From positions 434,001 through 498,000 of the forward strand of contig NZ_JACHHZ010000003.1 in the NCBI RefSeq assembly GCF_014202975.1: a stretch of 64,000 nt of DNA, given 5' to 3'. The position numbers and the translations under genes were made by a program. Source of the DNA: Povalibacter uvarum. GTDB taxonomy: Bacteria; Pseudomonadota; Gammaproteobacteria; Steroidobacterales; Steroidobacteraceae. Below are positions 8,045-16,993 of the stretch, piece by piece. The first letter of the stretch is position 1, and each line of letters begins with the position of its first letter. The notes beneath the pieces were generated by a model. It was not told the DNA's origin and made no database searches. It worked only from the letters and a program-made list of their open reading frames with translations.

Positions 8045-9250
8045 TTACGCTCGCGTCATCCGCAGAGGAACGCAGATCGGCCCCAGTTCCGGCATGCCGC
8101 TCATGTGCAGATCGCCGCAGAGCTCGAAATGACTCGTCTGTCGCAGCAATTCTTCGAGTGCAACGTTGAGCTGCTGCCGCGCGAGCGGAATGCCCGCGCA
8201 GGTGTGTGGACCGCGCCCGAAAGCCAGATGCTGCTTGATGTTCGGTCGGCGCAACTGGAATTTATCCGGGTCGGGGAACACCGTTTCATCGCGATTCGCT
8301 GACGCATAGACCAGAGCGATGGCCTCGCCCGGGCATATCTTGCGGCCGTGAAGCTCGACTTCGTGTGCGGCGGAGCGTGCGAATCCGCGGTAGGGCGTGT
8401 AGAGACGCAGAAACTCCTCGATCGCATCCGGAATCAGCGACGGATCCGCGCGCAGTTGCTTCTGCAGTGCCGGATCGCGCGAGAGATGGACCGCGATACT
8501 TCCCATCACGATCGGTGGCGCGACGAGGCCGACTACCAGGACCTGTCGCACGCAGCCCGCGAGAAGTACATCGGGGAAGGGCTCGCCATTCGCGTCGCGT
8601 TCCGCCAGCAGTGAGCTCGTCGGGTCCATCATCGGATCACGCGGCTCGCGGCGTCGCTCCTCGATGACTTCGGCGGCCATGCGGGCGAGGTGCTCGGCAG
8701 CCACCGCAACGCTCGACTTGTCGAAAGCTTCCCAGGCTTTGACGTACGCCTTCGCTGTATTCCACAGGACGCTCGTCTGATCCTGCGTCAGGCCCATCCA
8801 TTCGCCGAAGACATATGCGGGCAGCGGGCTGGCGAAGTGTTCGACCAGATCGCCTTCACCGCGAGCGACGAGATCGCGCATCAGTGTCGACGCAATCCGT
8901 CGCGTGGCGGGCTCGATCATCGCGACGCGCTTCGCGCTCAATGCGCGATCGATCGCGCGCCGGTAGGGTGTGTGCTCGGGCGGATTCAGATGCAACGGCG
9001 GCCGCCGGCCGGTCGTGGACGATCCGGGTACGACGTTGCGCACCGAGGTGATGTACGTCTGCGGTTCCATCAGGATGCGGTGGATGTCGTCGTATCGCGT
9101 TACGGCCCAGAAGCCATCGAAGGCTGTGCTGTGGGCCACCGGACAGCGCGAGCGCAGCTGCGCGAACTCCTGGTGCTCGCTGTCGAACGTCTCCGGCAGC
9201 GTCGGATCGTATTCGTTGAGCGATTTGTGGCTTTCGGGCGAGTTCGACAT
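8045..9250 (-). CDS. Cytochrome P450, with atypical I-helix
   Basis: 401 residues. The ATG at 9250 is preceded by GGAG at good spacing; an upstream in-frame extension of 30 residues looks non-coding. Haem-binding loop 'FGRGPHTCAG' gives Cys351; the K-helix ExxR is Glu279-Phe-Leu-Arg282; 'RRPPLHLNPPEHTPYRRAI' is the C-helix region of soluble class I bacterial P450s. The I-helix reads 'VVGLVAPPIVMGS' (240-252), where most P450s have [AG]Gx[DE]T. The acid-alcohol pair for O2 activation is therefore missing (Val243, Ala244, Pro245). No ferredoxin or reductase is nearby. It is last in the operon MFS-PrpD-P450, 134 bases after prpD, and probably hydroxylates the substrate of that operon. Confidence 0.92.
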   Translation of the reverse strand: MSNSPESHKSLNEYDPTLPETFDSEHQEFAQLRSRCPVAHSTAFDGFWAVTRYDDIHRILMEPQTYITSVRNVVPGSSTTGRRPPLHLNPPEHTPYRRAIDRALSAKRVAMIEPATRRIASTLMRDLVARGEGDLVEHFASPLPAYVFGEWMGLTQDQTSVLWNTAKAYVKAWEAFDKSSVAVAAEHLARMAAEVIEERRREPRDPMMDPTSSLLAERDANGEPFPDVLLAGCVRQVLVVGLVAPPIVMGSIAVHLSRDPALQKQLRADPSLIPDAIEEFLRLYTPYRGFARSAAHEVELHGRKICPGEAIALVYASANRDETVFPDPDKFQLRRPNIKQHLAFGRGPHTCAGIPLARQQLNVALEELLRQTSHFELCGDLHMSGMPELGPICVPLRMTRA

Positions 9251-9384
9251 GAATGCTCCACTGCATCCGCATCGGCCGTCCGATGCAGTGCCGAAGAAAT
9301 CATATGCGCTGGGCTGCGCGGCGGGTAACAGCCGTTCCATCTACCAGCGATAAGCCCGGCTGATGGCCACGGGCGAGGCCGCGT

Positions 9385-10758
9385 TCAGCGCAACAGAGGC
9401 ATAAGTTCAGTGCCGACATCGGTCAGCTCCTCGAGGGACAGCGTTCTTTCGGCGAAGCGTCGTGCGGCGTCGGCACCGAGAGGGCGGGTGGCGAGGCCGG
9501 CGCATTCGGCGAACTTGTCGATCAGTGCCTGGCTGGACATTGGATGAGTCGGGCTTCCGAGCGGCGTCAGCACTTCCATTTCACGCTCGACCCCGCCGCG
9601 CGTGCGAATGCGAAGCCGGGCACCGATAGCGGTGCGAGGTGCAGCATCCGCACTGACGCTCGTTCTGGCAGCGAGCCTCAGGACTCGCTCATCCTCGAGA
9701 CATTCGGATCGGAAACTCTGCAAGCCGACGTGGCCATGGACCAGCGCCGTCGCGATGGTGAATGGAAGGCTGAATTTGGCGTCAATTGCTGTCGCCGGCC
9801 GGATCTTGCTGGGTCGAGGCTCCGCGAGCATGCGAAGCATCGGGCCGCCGTGAATCGTCACGTTCTCGATGTCTTCGACACGGACTGCTTCGCGGCATTT
9901 CAGCGCTGCCTCTATAGCTGCGTGCGTGCCGCGGCAGGAAGGCCAGGGTTTGAAGCTGATGTTTGCGATCTCGAAGACCTGGCCGAGATCCCGGGTGAGT
10001 TTGTCGGCGTCGTATTGACCGCGCGCGAAGGCAGCGAAGAAGCCTGCACGACCTTCGAGAGGTTCATCGAAACCCCGAATACCTCGCTGGGCGAGCAGAG
10101 CCGCCGTTACGCCCGCGCGCGCCGCGAAGGCATCACGAACGGCGCGAATGACGGATTGCGGGCTGTAGATGATCTCGTTGCTGCAAGTGGCCTGGCAAAG
10201 CGCCAGTGACAGGGCATCACGGACCTGCTGTTCGTCGAGGCGAAGAATTTTCGCTGCAGCCGCAGTCGCGCCGAAGGCAGCGAGGATTGGCGGCGGATAC
10301 CAGCCGAACTCTGCGATAGAGACCTTGAGCGCAAGTGAAAGCCGGACGGCGACGTCGCAGCCCACGGCAACAGCGGCGATGAGCTCCTTCCCGCTGACCG
10401 GGCCAAACGCTTCGGCCAGCGCGAGCGCTGCTGGCACAGTGGGCGCGTTCGGATGGACGAGCGCGATGTCATGTGAGTCTTCGTAGTCCAGCGCGTGTGC
10501 CAGGGCGCCGTTGACCAGCGCGGCCGCTTCGACTGGTACTTTGCGAGATTCGCCGAGGAGCGTGGATTGTTCGCGGCCGCCTTGCTCGGTCGCAAGATCG
10601 ATGAAGGCACGACAGCCTTCACCGAGGCTGCTTGCCGCCAGCGAAACGCCCAGTGCATCCAGAATGCACTGCTTGGTCTTCTCGATCGCGTCCGGCGGCA
10701 GATCGTCGTAGCGCGTTCTCGCGGTGAAGGACGCGATCTGCGCCGACAGGCCGCTCAC
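9385..10758 (-). CDS. MmgE/PrpD family protein
   Basis: 457 residues, normal family length. GTG start at 10758 overlaps the stop of the upstream MFS gene (GTGA), so the two are coupled. The family hallmark 'GALAHALDYEDSHDIALVHPNAPTVPAALALAEAFG' is present, as are 'SIAEFGWYPPPILAAFGATAAAAKIL' and 'NISFKPWPSCRGTHAAIEAAL'. Characterised members are 2-methylcitrate dehydratase and iminodisuccinate epimerase; many stand-alone copies act in other organic-acid pathways. There are no 2-methylcitrate synthase or prpB genes here, so a role in propionate metabolism is unlikely. It more likely acts as a lyase/hydro-lyase or isomerase on the substrate imported by the neighbouring MFS protein. Confidence 0.88.
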   Translation of the reverse strand: MSGLSAQIASFTARTRYDDLPPDAIEKTKQCILDALGVSLAASSLGEGCRAFIDLATEQGGREQSTLLGESRKVPVEAAALVNGALAHALDYEDSHDIALVHPNAPTVPAALALAEAFGPVSGKELIAAVAVGCDVAVRLSLALKVSIAEFGWYPPPILAAFGATAAAAKILRLDEQQVRDALSLALCQATCSNEIIYSPQSVIRAVRDAFAARAGVTAALLAQRGIRGFDEPLEGRAGFFAAFARGQYDADKLTRDLGQVFEIANISFKPWPSCRGTHAAIEAALKCREAVRVEDIENVTIHGGPMLRMLAEPRPSKIRPATAIDAKFSLPFTIATALVHGHVGLQSFRSECLEDERVLRLAARTSVSADAAPRTAIGARLRIRTRGGVEREMEVLTPLGSPTHPMSSQALIDKFAECAGLATRPLGADAARRFAERTLSLEELTDVGTELMPLLR

Positions 10759-12101
10759 CGTGAAGCGGCCTCGGCGTCCGGTGTCAGTCCGCCGCGCTCG
10801 CCGCCTGATCGCTCACTGCGGGCAGCCATGCGGAAGCGGAGCAGAAGAACGGCGCATGCGCCGAGTACGAGAACGGCGGCGATCGCATAGACGGGCAGAT
10901 CAAAAGAGCCGGTGCGTGCACGAACCCAGCCGACTGCGACGGGCACCACGAGTCCGGCGATGTTGCCGCACATGTTGATGATGCCCATGCCGGCAGCGAG
11001 CGTCATCGGGTTGAGGAACGTCGGTGGGATGGTCCAGAAGGTGCTCTGGGCGCCGCCGAGAAAGAATCCCGCAAGAATGAGCAGGGACAGTGCCGCAACA
11101 CCATCCGGCAATGGCGTCAGCGCGAGCAACACGCCTGACGCCAGTGCGGCCAGCGCGACGTGCAGATACCGCTCCTGCTTGCGATCGGAGTGCCATGCAT
11201 TGACCAGCATGCCGGCGCCGATCGCGACCCACGGAAGCGCACTCAGTACGCCGACTTCCAGATCGCTGCTGCCGCTGGAAAGATGACGAATGGCTTGCGG
11301 CAGCCAGTAAAGAAGGCCTTGCGCACCAGCCATGAGCGCGAACCAGCATGCGGTCGCGGCCCACAGTTGACCGCTGCCGATCAGCCGCCAGCCGCAAGCG
11401 TGCTGCTGTTGCTGTGGCATCTGTTCCTTCGAGATTTCTGTCTCGATCCAGTTGCGTTCGTCCGCAGTGAGCCACTGTGCATCGCGCGGACGATCCGTAA
11501 ACAGCCACAGCACTGCGATGCCGAGCACGACCGTCGGCATGCCTTCGATCAGGAACATCCAGCGCCAGCCAGCCATATCGAGCGGGTTGTCGATGCTCAT
11601 CAGCCATCCGGACAACGGACCACCGACGACGACGGAAATCGGCACTGCGAGCATCACGTTGGAAATGGCGCCAGCACGGTAGCGCTTCGGAATCCAGCTC
11701 GCGAGATAGAACATGAGACCCGGTGCGTAGCCACCTTCGGCGATGCCGAGTACCACGCGCAGTGCGTAGAACATCTCCTTCGAATGCACGAATGCCATTG
11801 CGGTCGCGGCCAGTCCCCACACGAGGGAGATCGTGAACAGCCATCGCCGCATGCCGATCCGCTGCAACAGCCACAGGCTCGGAAGCTGGATCAGGATGTA
11901 GCCGACGAAGAACAGACTGACGCCGAATCCGTAGGTCTCGGGCGTGAGACCGAGCGCCTCGTTCATCTGCAGCGCAGCGAAGCTGACGTTGGCGCGATCG
12001 ATCGTGCTCAGGAACAGCAGCACGAGCAGCGGAACGACGAGTCGCACCCGGATCTTCCGGATGATCTGGTCATCCCGGACCCCAGCAGCGGTTTCGTTCA
12101 T
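10755..12101 (-). CDS. MFS transporter, anion:cation symporter (ACS) family
   Basis: 448 residues from ATG 12101, which has a GGGGGA purine tract upstream. An in-frame extension to 12236 would cover the LysR operator region and is rejected. About 12 hydrophobic segments. 'TIDRANVSFAALQMNEALGLTPETYGFGVSLFFVGYILIQLPS' and 'GIAEGGYAPGLMFYLASWIPKRYRAGAISNVMLAVPISVVVGGPLSGWL' are hallmarks of the ACS subfamily (4-hydroxyphenylacetate, phthalate, tartrate, glucarate carriers). First gene of the MFS-PrpD-P450 operon, divergent from the LysR gene. Probably imports an organic or aromatic acid in symport with protons. Confidence 0.9.
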   Translation of the reverse strand: MNETAAGVRDDQIIRKIRVRLVVPLLVLLFLSTIDRANVSFAALQMNEALGLTPETYGFGVSLFFVGYILIQLPSLWLLQRIGMRRWLFTISLVWGLAATAMAFVHSKEMFYALRVVLGIAEGGYAPGLMFYLASWIPKRYRAGAISNVMLAVPISVVVGGPLSGWLMSIDNPLDMAGWRWMFLIEGMPTVVLGIAVLWLFTDRPRDAQWLTADERNWIETEISKEQMPQQQQHACGWRLIGSGQLWAATACWFALMAGAQGLLYWLPQAIRHLSSGSSDLEVGVLSALPWVAIGAGMLVNAWHSDRKQERYLHVALAALASGVLLALTPLPDGVAALSLLILAGFFLGGAQSTFWTIPPTFLNPMTLAAGMGIINMCGNIAGLVVPVAVGWVRARTGSFDLPVYAIAAVLVLGACAVLLLRFRMAARSERSGGERGGLTPDAEAASR

Positions 12102-12233
12102 CGAGCGGATTCCCCCGGACTGCATCGAGCATTCACGCGTGTGTTCGGCAACGCGTTGTTGTCGTGCCGGGTGCGCCTGAGCGATAGTAGCGACCGTCCG
12201 GACGTTTCGGAAACACGTTTCTATGCCTGCCTG

Positions 12234-12250
12234 CATAAGCCTCTCTTATG
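12234..12250. promoter_or_regulatory. LysR-type operator (T-N11-A box)
   Basis: CATAAG-N5-CTTATG, a perfect 6-5-6 inverted repeat whose inner 15 bases ATAAG-N5-CTTAT fit the T-N11-A consensus of LysR-type regulators. It lies in the 190-bp gap between the divergent MFS operon and the LysR gene. It covers a possible ATG at 12248, which argues that the LysR protein starts at GTG 12293 instead. Confidence 0.7.
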
Positions 12251-12292
12251 ACCGCTGCCCGGGCGCGATGGGAGCGGCCGAGGTTTCACATC

Positions 12293-13186
12293 GTGGATAG
12301 CCGCCGACTGCGCTATTTCGTCCAGATCGTGGACAGCGGCAGCATCACGCGCGCGGCAGCAGTGACCGGAGTTGCGCAGCCCGCGCTCAGCCAGCAGCTC
12401 GCCGTGCTGGAGAACGAACTCAAAGTGAAGCTGCTGGAGCGATCCGTTTCGGGCGTCACGCCGACACGCGCCGGGAGCATTCTTTACGCACGGGCACAGA
12501 CGATCCTGCGGCAGTTCGACGAGCTTCGCGATGCGGTGCACCGAGAAGTTCAGCCTCTGTCCGGGGCGGTCAGTCTCGGGATGTCGCCGACGATGGTGCC
12601 GCGTTTTGCACTGCCGCTGATCGAGAAGGTATGTACGCAGCACCCGGAGATGCATCTGCAGATCCGTGAAGAAGGCAGCGCCATGCTGAACGACCTGCTC
12701 GTCAAGGGTCGCATCGAACTGTCGATCTCGCCGACACGCCCTGATGGGGAGGCGATCGTCGGTGAGGAAATCCTGTGCGAGCAGCTGATCCTGATGTATC
12801 CGGCAGCGTGGGTGATTCCAGATGACGCGTCGCTTGCCGACCTGGCGGCGCTGCCGTGGGTCGTCCCGCGGCAGCCGAATTCCATTCGCACCATCGTCGA
12901 TGCGGTCTTTGCAGCCGCGAGCCTCGCGCCGCGCGTCGCGGTGGAGCTCGATTCACTGCAGAACGTGATGGAAACCGTCCGTCGCGGATTGGGGGTCGGT
13001 GCGATGGTGGCGGGTGTGATTGCCGAGGACCTGGCCGCCGGAACCCTCAAAGCGCGCAAGCTCGGCGATGCGCCGCCGATGCGGCCGATGTTCCTCTGTC
13101 ACCGCCGCAGTCCGACCCTGACACCCGCTGCGCGCTTCGTCTACGACATCCTGCGCGAGATCGGAGCGGAGCTTCGCGGGGAGTAA
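12293..13186 (+). CDS. LysR-family transcriptional regulator
   Basis: 297 residues. The N-terminal winged helix-turn-helix is 'DSRRLRYFVQIVDSGSITRAAAVTGVAQPALSQQLAVLENELKVKLLERS', followed by an effector-binding domain ('GAVSLGMSPTMVPRFALPLIEKVCTQHPEMHLQIREEGS'). GTG 12293 is chosen because family members begin just before 'DxRxLRYF', because GAGG lies upstream, and because the alternative ATG 12248 sits inside the predicted operator. It is of the NAC/CbL-like group often controlling aromatic or nitrogen catabolism. It is transcribed away from the MFS-PrpD-P450 operon, which it probably controls together with its own gene. Confidence 0.92.
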   Translation: MDSRRLRYFVQIVDSGSITRAAAVTGVAQPALSQQLAVLENELKVKLLERSVSGVTPTRAGSILYARAQTILRQFDELRDAVHREVQPLSGAVSLGMSPTMVPRFALPLIEKVCTQHPEMHLQIREEGSAMLNDLLVKGRIELSISPTRPDGEAIVGEEILCEQLILMYPAAWVIPDDASLADLAALPWVVPRQPNSIRTIVDAVFAAASLAPRVAVELDSLQNVMETVRRGLGVGAMVAGVIAEDLAAGTLKARKLGDAPPMRPMFLCHRRSPTLTPAARFVYDILREIGAELRGE

Positions 13187-13201
13187 TCGCCCGCCCCCGT
13201 C

Positions 13202-13271
13202 GTCATTCCCGCGAAAGCGGGAATCCAAGTCTCTTCCGATGAAGATGGACTCCCGCTTTCGCGGGAGTGAC
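13202..13271. repeat. dRS3-like palindromic repeat, copy 1 (paired arms)
   Basis: Left unit at 13205-13224 is ATTCCC-N8-GGGAAT; right unit at 13249-13268 is ACTCCC-N8-GGGAGT. The two units are inverted relative to each other (GTCATTCCC...GGGAGTGAC), making a ~70-bp imperfect palindrome made of two hairpins. Located just after the LysR stop. Related copies are at 55503, 57205 and 61486. Confidence 0.85.
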
Positions 13272-13355
13272 GTGCGGCCGCTGGTCACGCTCCGCGAAAT
13301 AGTTTACAAAGCGAACCATTCGCACTGATAACCGCGCGGCGTCGAGGGGGGGAAC

Positions 13356-14384
13356 ATGCGTCTGACGCGCATGCCGATCGAGATCACGACCCTGCTGTAC
13401 CTGGCAACCTACGTGCCGTACATGATGATCACCAGGGCGTTGTCGACCACACCGAACGCCGGGCTCGGAAGGCCGTTGAGCGGCCTGGAGACGTTGCCGG
13501 CTACGCTCATCATCAGCACGGTGATGCTCGCGGCCTTCGTTTGGTTGTCAGGATGGTGGAAATCGGCGCACTACGTGACGGTTGGTGGTCTGCGGATTCC
13601 GTTCCCAACGCGGTGGACTGCCATTGCCGGTGTGGGCACGAGCCTGCTGCTCTTTACGGTGCCGCTGTCGCTGACGTTCGAAGGCGTCAGTATTCCTTTC
13701 ATTCAGCTGGTGATGCGGGGTGATGTGCTGATCATTGCGCCGCTGGTGGATCTGATCGCGGGGCGCAGAGTGCGCTGGTATTCGTGGGTGGCGCTGGCGA
13801 TGGTCTGTGTCGCGCTGGGCCTGACGTTGTGGGAGCGGGGCGGCCTGTACATGCCATCGCTCGCGATTCTCGCGGTCGTGCTCTATACGATCGGCTATTT
13901 CATGCGCCTCGCGGTCATGACCAAGGTGGCGAAGAACGATGACGAGAATGCGCTGAAAGGGTACTTCGTCGAAGAGAAGATCGTCGCAATGCCGCTGGCA
14001 ATCCTGGGGCTGGCGCTGGTCACGATGACACCGTTCGCGAATCAGGGAGCGGAGCTGCGCTGGGGATTCGTGGATGTCTGGACCAGCGATGCGCTGCCGA
14101 TCCTGGCGCTGCTGTCGTTCGTGTTTCTTGGTATCGCGATCTTCGCGGCGCTGATTCTGCTCGATCCCCGCGAGAACACGTTCTGCGTGCCGTTCGAGCG
14201 CGCCGCGAGCATCCTGTCGGGAACGATCGCGGCGTTCCTGCTTGCTTACCTGTTCGGCCAGCCGTTCCCGACACGGATGGAGCTGATCGGCATGGTGCTG
14301 CTCATCGCGGCGATCGCCCTGCTGTCACTGGCGCCGAGATGGGAGAGGGCAGAGCTGTTGAAAGCGGCGCCGGCACAGCGATAG
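13356..14384 (+). CDS. Integral membrane protein, EamA/DMT-like
   Basis: 342 residues with about ten hydrophobic helices. ATG 13356 follows a strong but unusual ribosome-binding site containing seven consecutive G (13346-13352). 'LTFEGVSIPFIQLVMRGDVLIIAPLVDLIAGRRVRWYSWVALAMVCVALGLTLWE' resembles the drug/metabolite-transporter (EamA) fold, where a conserved transmembrane pair is followed by a charged loop. The charged segment 'KVAKNDDENALKGYFVEEKIV' marks the central cytoplasmic loop. No substrate can be assigned. It stands alone, and its end faces the OmpA-like gene tail to tail one base away. Confidence 0.72.
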   Translation: MRLTRMPIEITTLLYLATYVPYMMITRALSTTPNAGLGRPLSGLETLPATLIISTVMLAAFVWLSGWWKSAHYVTVGGLRIPFPTRWTAIAGVGTSLLLFTVPLSLTFEGVSIPFIQLVMRGDVLIIAPLVDLIAGRRVRWYSWVALAMVCVALGLTLWERGGLYMPSLAILAVVLYTIGYFMRLAVMTKVAKNDDENALKGYFVEEKIVAMPLAILGLALVTMTPFANQGAELRWGFVDVWTSDALPILALLSFVFLGIAIFAALILLDPRENTFCVPFERAASILSGTIAAFLLAYLFGQPFPTRMELIGMVLLIAAIALLSLAPRWERAELLKAAPAQR

Positions 14385-14385
14385 C

Positions 14386-15183
14386 TCACGGCTCGATGCG
14401 GATCTCTACCCGGCGTCGAGCGGCTTCGGTGAGGCCATCGTCTGCGTGCGCCGTACCCGCGTCGCCTTTCCATTCGAGCTTGAGCGCACTCGTGGAAACG
14501 CCGAGACGCCGGAACGCCTCGGCGACCATTTCCGCGCGTGCACGGGCGATCGCGATGTCTTCGCGGATCGACTGGCCTGAGATCTCGATGGGATGCGTAG
14601 CGGCATAGCCGGAAATCAGCACTCGCCGCGGCTTGCTGGCCCTTGTGTAGAGCACTGCGCTTTCGATGATCGTCTCGGAGTACTGATAGACGAGAAAATC
14701 GCTGTTGAGCTCGAAGAGGATCGTGTACTCGCGGGGTTCGTAGGGAGGCGGAGGGAGAACGCGGGGTACGGAGCTGGGCTGCATCACGTTCGCGGGCAGT
14801 GCGAAGCGCCGACCGGGATGACCTTCGGCGGGAATCAGATACGGCTTGCAGGCCTGCGGCAATACCGACACGCTGACAGGCTCCAGAATCACACCGCCAC
14901 AGAGCTTCGGGTCCTGCTGTGATACGGCGCCCTCGACGAGGATCATCTGGCCGAGAATCGGCTTGAGACGCCCTGCGGTCACGTCGTAGCGGGTACCGGT
15001 CGAGGGATCGTCCACGAGCCAGCAGCCAGACTTTCTTCCCGCGTCGGTGTCGCGGTAGACGGGGCAACCGATGAACCGCTCGACCTGCGGCTGCACAGCC
15101 TTGTTTTCATCCGCCATCGCGACGTTGCAGAGCACCAGCAGCGTGACGATGCGCAGTGGCGAGAATGACGGTCGGTTAGTCAC
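14386..15183 (-). CDS. Secreted OmpA-like domain protein
   Basis: 265 residues. The start is taken as GTG 15183, which overlaps the cytochrome stop as GTGA; a longer upstream reading would lie wholly inside that gene. A signal peptide ends near 'LLVLCNVAMA/DENKA'. The N-terminal half has four Cys ('GCPVYRDTDAGRKSGCWLVDD', 'DPKLCGG', 'QACKPY') and looks like a small beta domain. Residues ~165-265 are OmpA/MotB-like: 'YTILFELNSDFL', 'ISGYAATHPIEISGQSIREDIAIARARAEMVAEAFRRLGV' and 'ARRRVEIRI'. Known OmpA-like domains bind peptidoglycan. Co-transcription with the di-haem cytochrome suggests joint periplasmic or envelope function. Confidence 0.78.
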   Translation of the reverse strand: MTNRPSFSPLRIVTLLVLCNVAMADENKAVQPQVERFIGCPVYRDTDAGRKSGCWLVDDPSTGTRYDVTAGRLKPILGQMILVEGAVSQQDPKLCGGVILEPVSVSVLPQACKPYLIPAEGHPGRRFALPANVMQPSSVPRVLPPPPYEPREYTILFELNSDFLVYQYSETIIESAVLYTRASKPRRVLISGYAATHPIEISGQSIREDIAIARARAEMVAEAFRRLGVSTSALKLEWKGDAGTAHADDGLTEAARRRVEIRIEP

Positions 15184-16742
15184 AGCACACTCATGAGGTT
15201 CACGAGATCCTGCTTCTCCTGCTCGGAGTAGCCGATGTTGTAGCGACGGTCGTAGAAGTCGATGATCTCGCGCAGCGTTGCGGCGGAGCCGTTGGAGAAG
15301 TACGGCGCACGCGCGGCGAGTCCCCGCATCTGCTGGATCGTGATCTTGCCGATGTCCATGCAGCGGCCTGTCGTCAGCGCGAATCCCGGATCCTGCGTGT
15401 AGACGATGCGGCCTAGATGTGGATGTGGCCGATGGCCGTCTTTGCACGTCAGCTTGAACAACGGCAGGTCAGGGGCGGGATTCGCGAACGGTTCATTCGT
15501 CGTGCCGAGGTCGACCTGGCCGGGGGCCACGTCGAGGCCGGTGCGCTGCATGTTGTGACAGAACGCGCAGGTGTTGCGGACGGGATTACCGAAGCCCATC
15601 GACGTAATGCCGGCCGCATCCCAGATGAGAAAAGTCCTGGTGGCAAAGCTCTCGGCGCCGCGTGCCACTGACTTCCGGAACTCGCGTTGTGCTGGATCCT
15701 CAGCTGGAGCAGCTGGCAAATCGCGCCAGGCCCTGAACTCACTCCAGATCGGTTGCACGCCGCCCTGAAGCGCTCCGGCTTCGAACTGCGCGAGAAATTC
15801 CGGCCCGCCCTGGGCGCCAGCGACCGCGAGACTTCCGCCGAATCGATCGTGACTCTGTGCACTGAAGATCGTGGCCTCGAAATCCAGGATCTGGCGCACC
15901 TGGTCGCTCGACGGCGTGCCGCTCACTTCCAGGTGAGTCCGCATTGCCTCGAGCGCCTGGAGCTTGAGCGTGCCGTTGCGGCCGTCCGACATGAGATTGC
16001 CGCTCATCGGCAGCGACGTCTCCGCATCGACGGGCAGAGGAAGCCCGTTCTTGGGTTCGAAGGGAAAGCCGACGGCTGTCAGGTATTTCACATTGGCGAC
16101 GGGGCGAGGGCGCCGATAGACGGAGATCGTGGGCGAGGGGCTCGCTAGACCGTAGCGCGGATGCGTGTTGCATCCGGTGGGGTCGCGAACGACTTCGATC
16201 GTGAACTGCGGCTCGATGACGGCTCCGTCCGCTGCCTGCGGCGGCCAGGGACGGAAAATCCGGAACAGGCCACGCTGCAGAAGGAGCGAGTGCGAAGCCT
16301 TGTCGCCCTGAGGCAGGTGGGGGCAATTCGAACCGTCGATCGCGGAGAACAGCGGATCCTTACCCTGGGTGGTCTCCCATTGGCGCCGGATCGTCTCGAC
16401 GGAGATGCTCATGCCATCCGCGGGCTGATGGCAACTGACGCAGGCACGTCCGTTCACGCCGAGCGGCGTGAAGAACGCGTGTCCCCGCGTGTCGACCGGA
16501 CCACCGAGGCTCAGCGTGGAGATCGAACCGAACTCATTCGCATGCGTCGCGCTTGCAGGGAATGGACGCCCATCCCCCGGCCGGACCCAGCGCTCATCGT
16601 CGTAGGCAGGTGCGTCCGCTGCGCGCGACTGGAGCCCGGCAAAGGCCGTACACGCGGCGATCGCGGTCGCGGCGAGGGTCGCATAGCGCGGGCCGGACAG
16701 CGCTCTGTTTCGTCGCCGTGAAGGCTGGCGCCGTTGCTTCAT
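15180..16742 (-). CDS. Di-haem cytochrome c peroxidase / MauG-like protein
   Basis: 520 residues from ATG 16742 (a GTG 24 bases upstream is an alternative). A twin-Arg-like basic N-terminus and hydrophobic stretch 'ATLAATAIAACTAFAGLQSRAADA' mark export. Two c-haem sites: Cys101-Val-Ser-Cys104-His105 and Cys392-Ala-Phe-Cys395-His396. The ending 'IQQMRGLAARAPYFSNGSAATLREIIDFYDRRYNIGYSEQEKQDLVNLMSVL' is the conserved C-terminal end of bacterial CCP/MauG proteins. The protein is longer than the ~330-residue CCPs because of inserts between the haem domains. It probably acts as a periplasmic peroxidase or oxidase. Coupled to the OmpA-like gene and divergent from a TonB receptor. Confidence 0.87.
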   Translation of the reverse strand: MKQRRQPSRRRNRALSGPRYATLAATAIAACTAFAGLQSRAADAPAYDDERWVRPGDGRPFPASATHANEFGSISTLSLGGPVDTRGHAFFTPLGVNGRACVSCHQPADGMSISVETIRRQWETTQGKDPLFSAIDGSNCPHLPQGDKASHSLLLQRGLFRIFRPWPPQAADGAVIEPQFTIEVVRDPTGCNTHPRYGLASPSPTISVYRRPRPVANVKYLTAVGFPFEPKNGLPLPVDAETSLPMSGNLMSDGRNGTLKLQALEAMRTHLEVSGTPSSDQVRQILDFEATIFSAQSHDRFGGSLAVAGAQGGPEFLAQFEAGALQGGVQPIWSEFRAWRDLPAAPAEDPAQREFRKSVARGAESFATRTFLIWDAAGITSMGFGNPVRNTCAFCHNMQRTGLDVAPGQVDLGTTNEPFANPAPDLPLFKLTCKDGHRPHPHLGRIVYTQDPGFALTTGRCMDIGKITIQQMRGLAARAPYFSNGSAATLREIIDFYDRRYNIGYSEQEKQDLVNLMSVL

Positions 16743-16993
16743 CACTGGTTCATTGATTCTATTCACGAATAGTTCGCATCGTCATCTATTTTGTATCGCG
16801 ACTGCAAGAATTCCCGGTGTTCGCAGCCATCAGTTCTTATTATTACGGGCAGATACAGACTCTGTTACCCGCACTTGCAGCGTCTCCCCTACAGTCCGCT
16901 CAGGTGGCAGCGCAGCGGTCGCGGACCATCGATAAAGAGCGGCGGTGGTCACAGCTGCACGCGGATCAGGTCGAAGAAAAGGGGGATGGGTTC

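Noticed and set aside
9385-10758. 2-methylcitrate dehydratase for propionate catabolism
   Set aside because: No methylcitrate synthase or lyase genes nearby; MmgE/PrpD proteins have many other roles.
15184-15447. N-terminal extension of the OmpA-like gene
   Set aside because: It lies inside the di-haem cytochrome gene and is Arg/His-rich, with no signal peptide; the GTGA overlap at 15183 is better.
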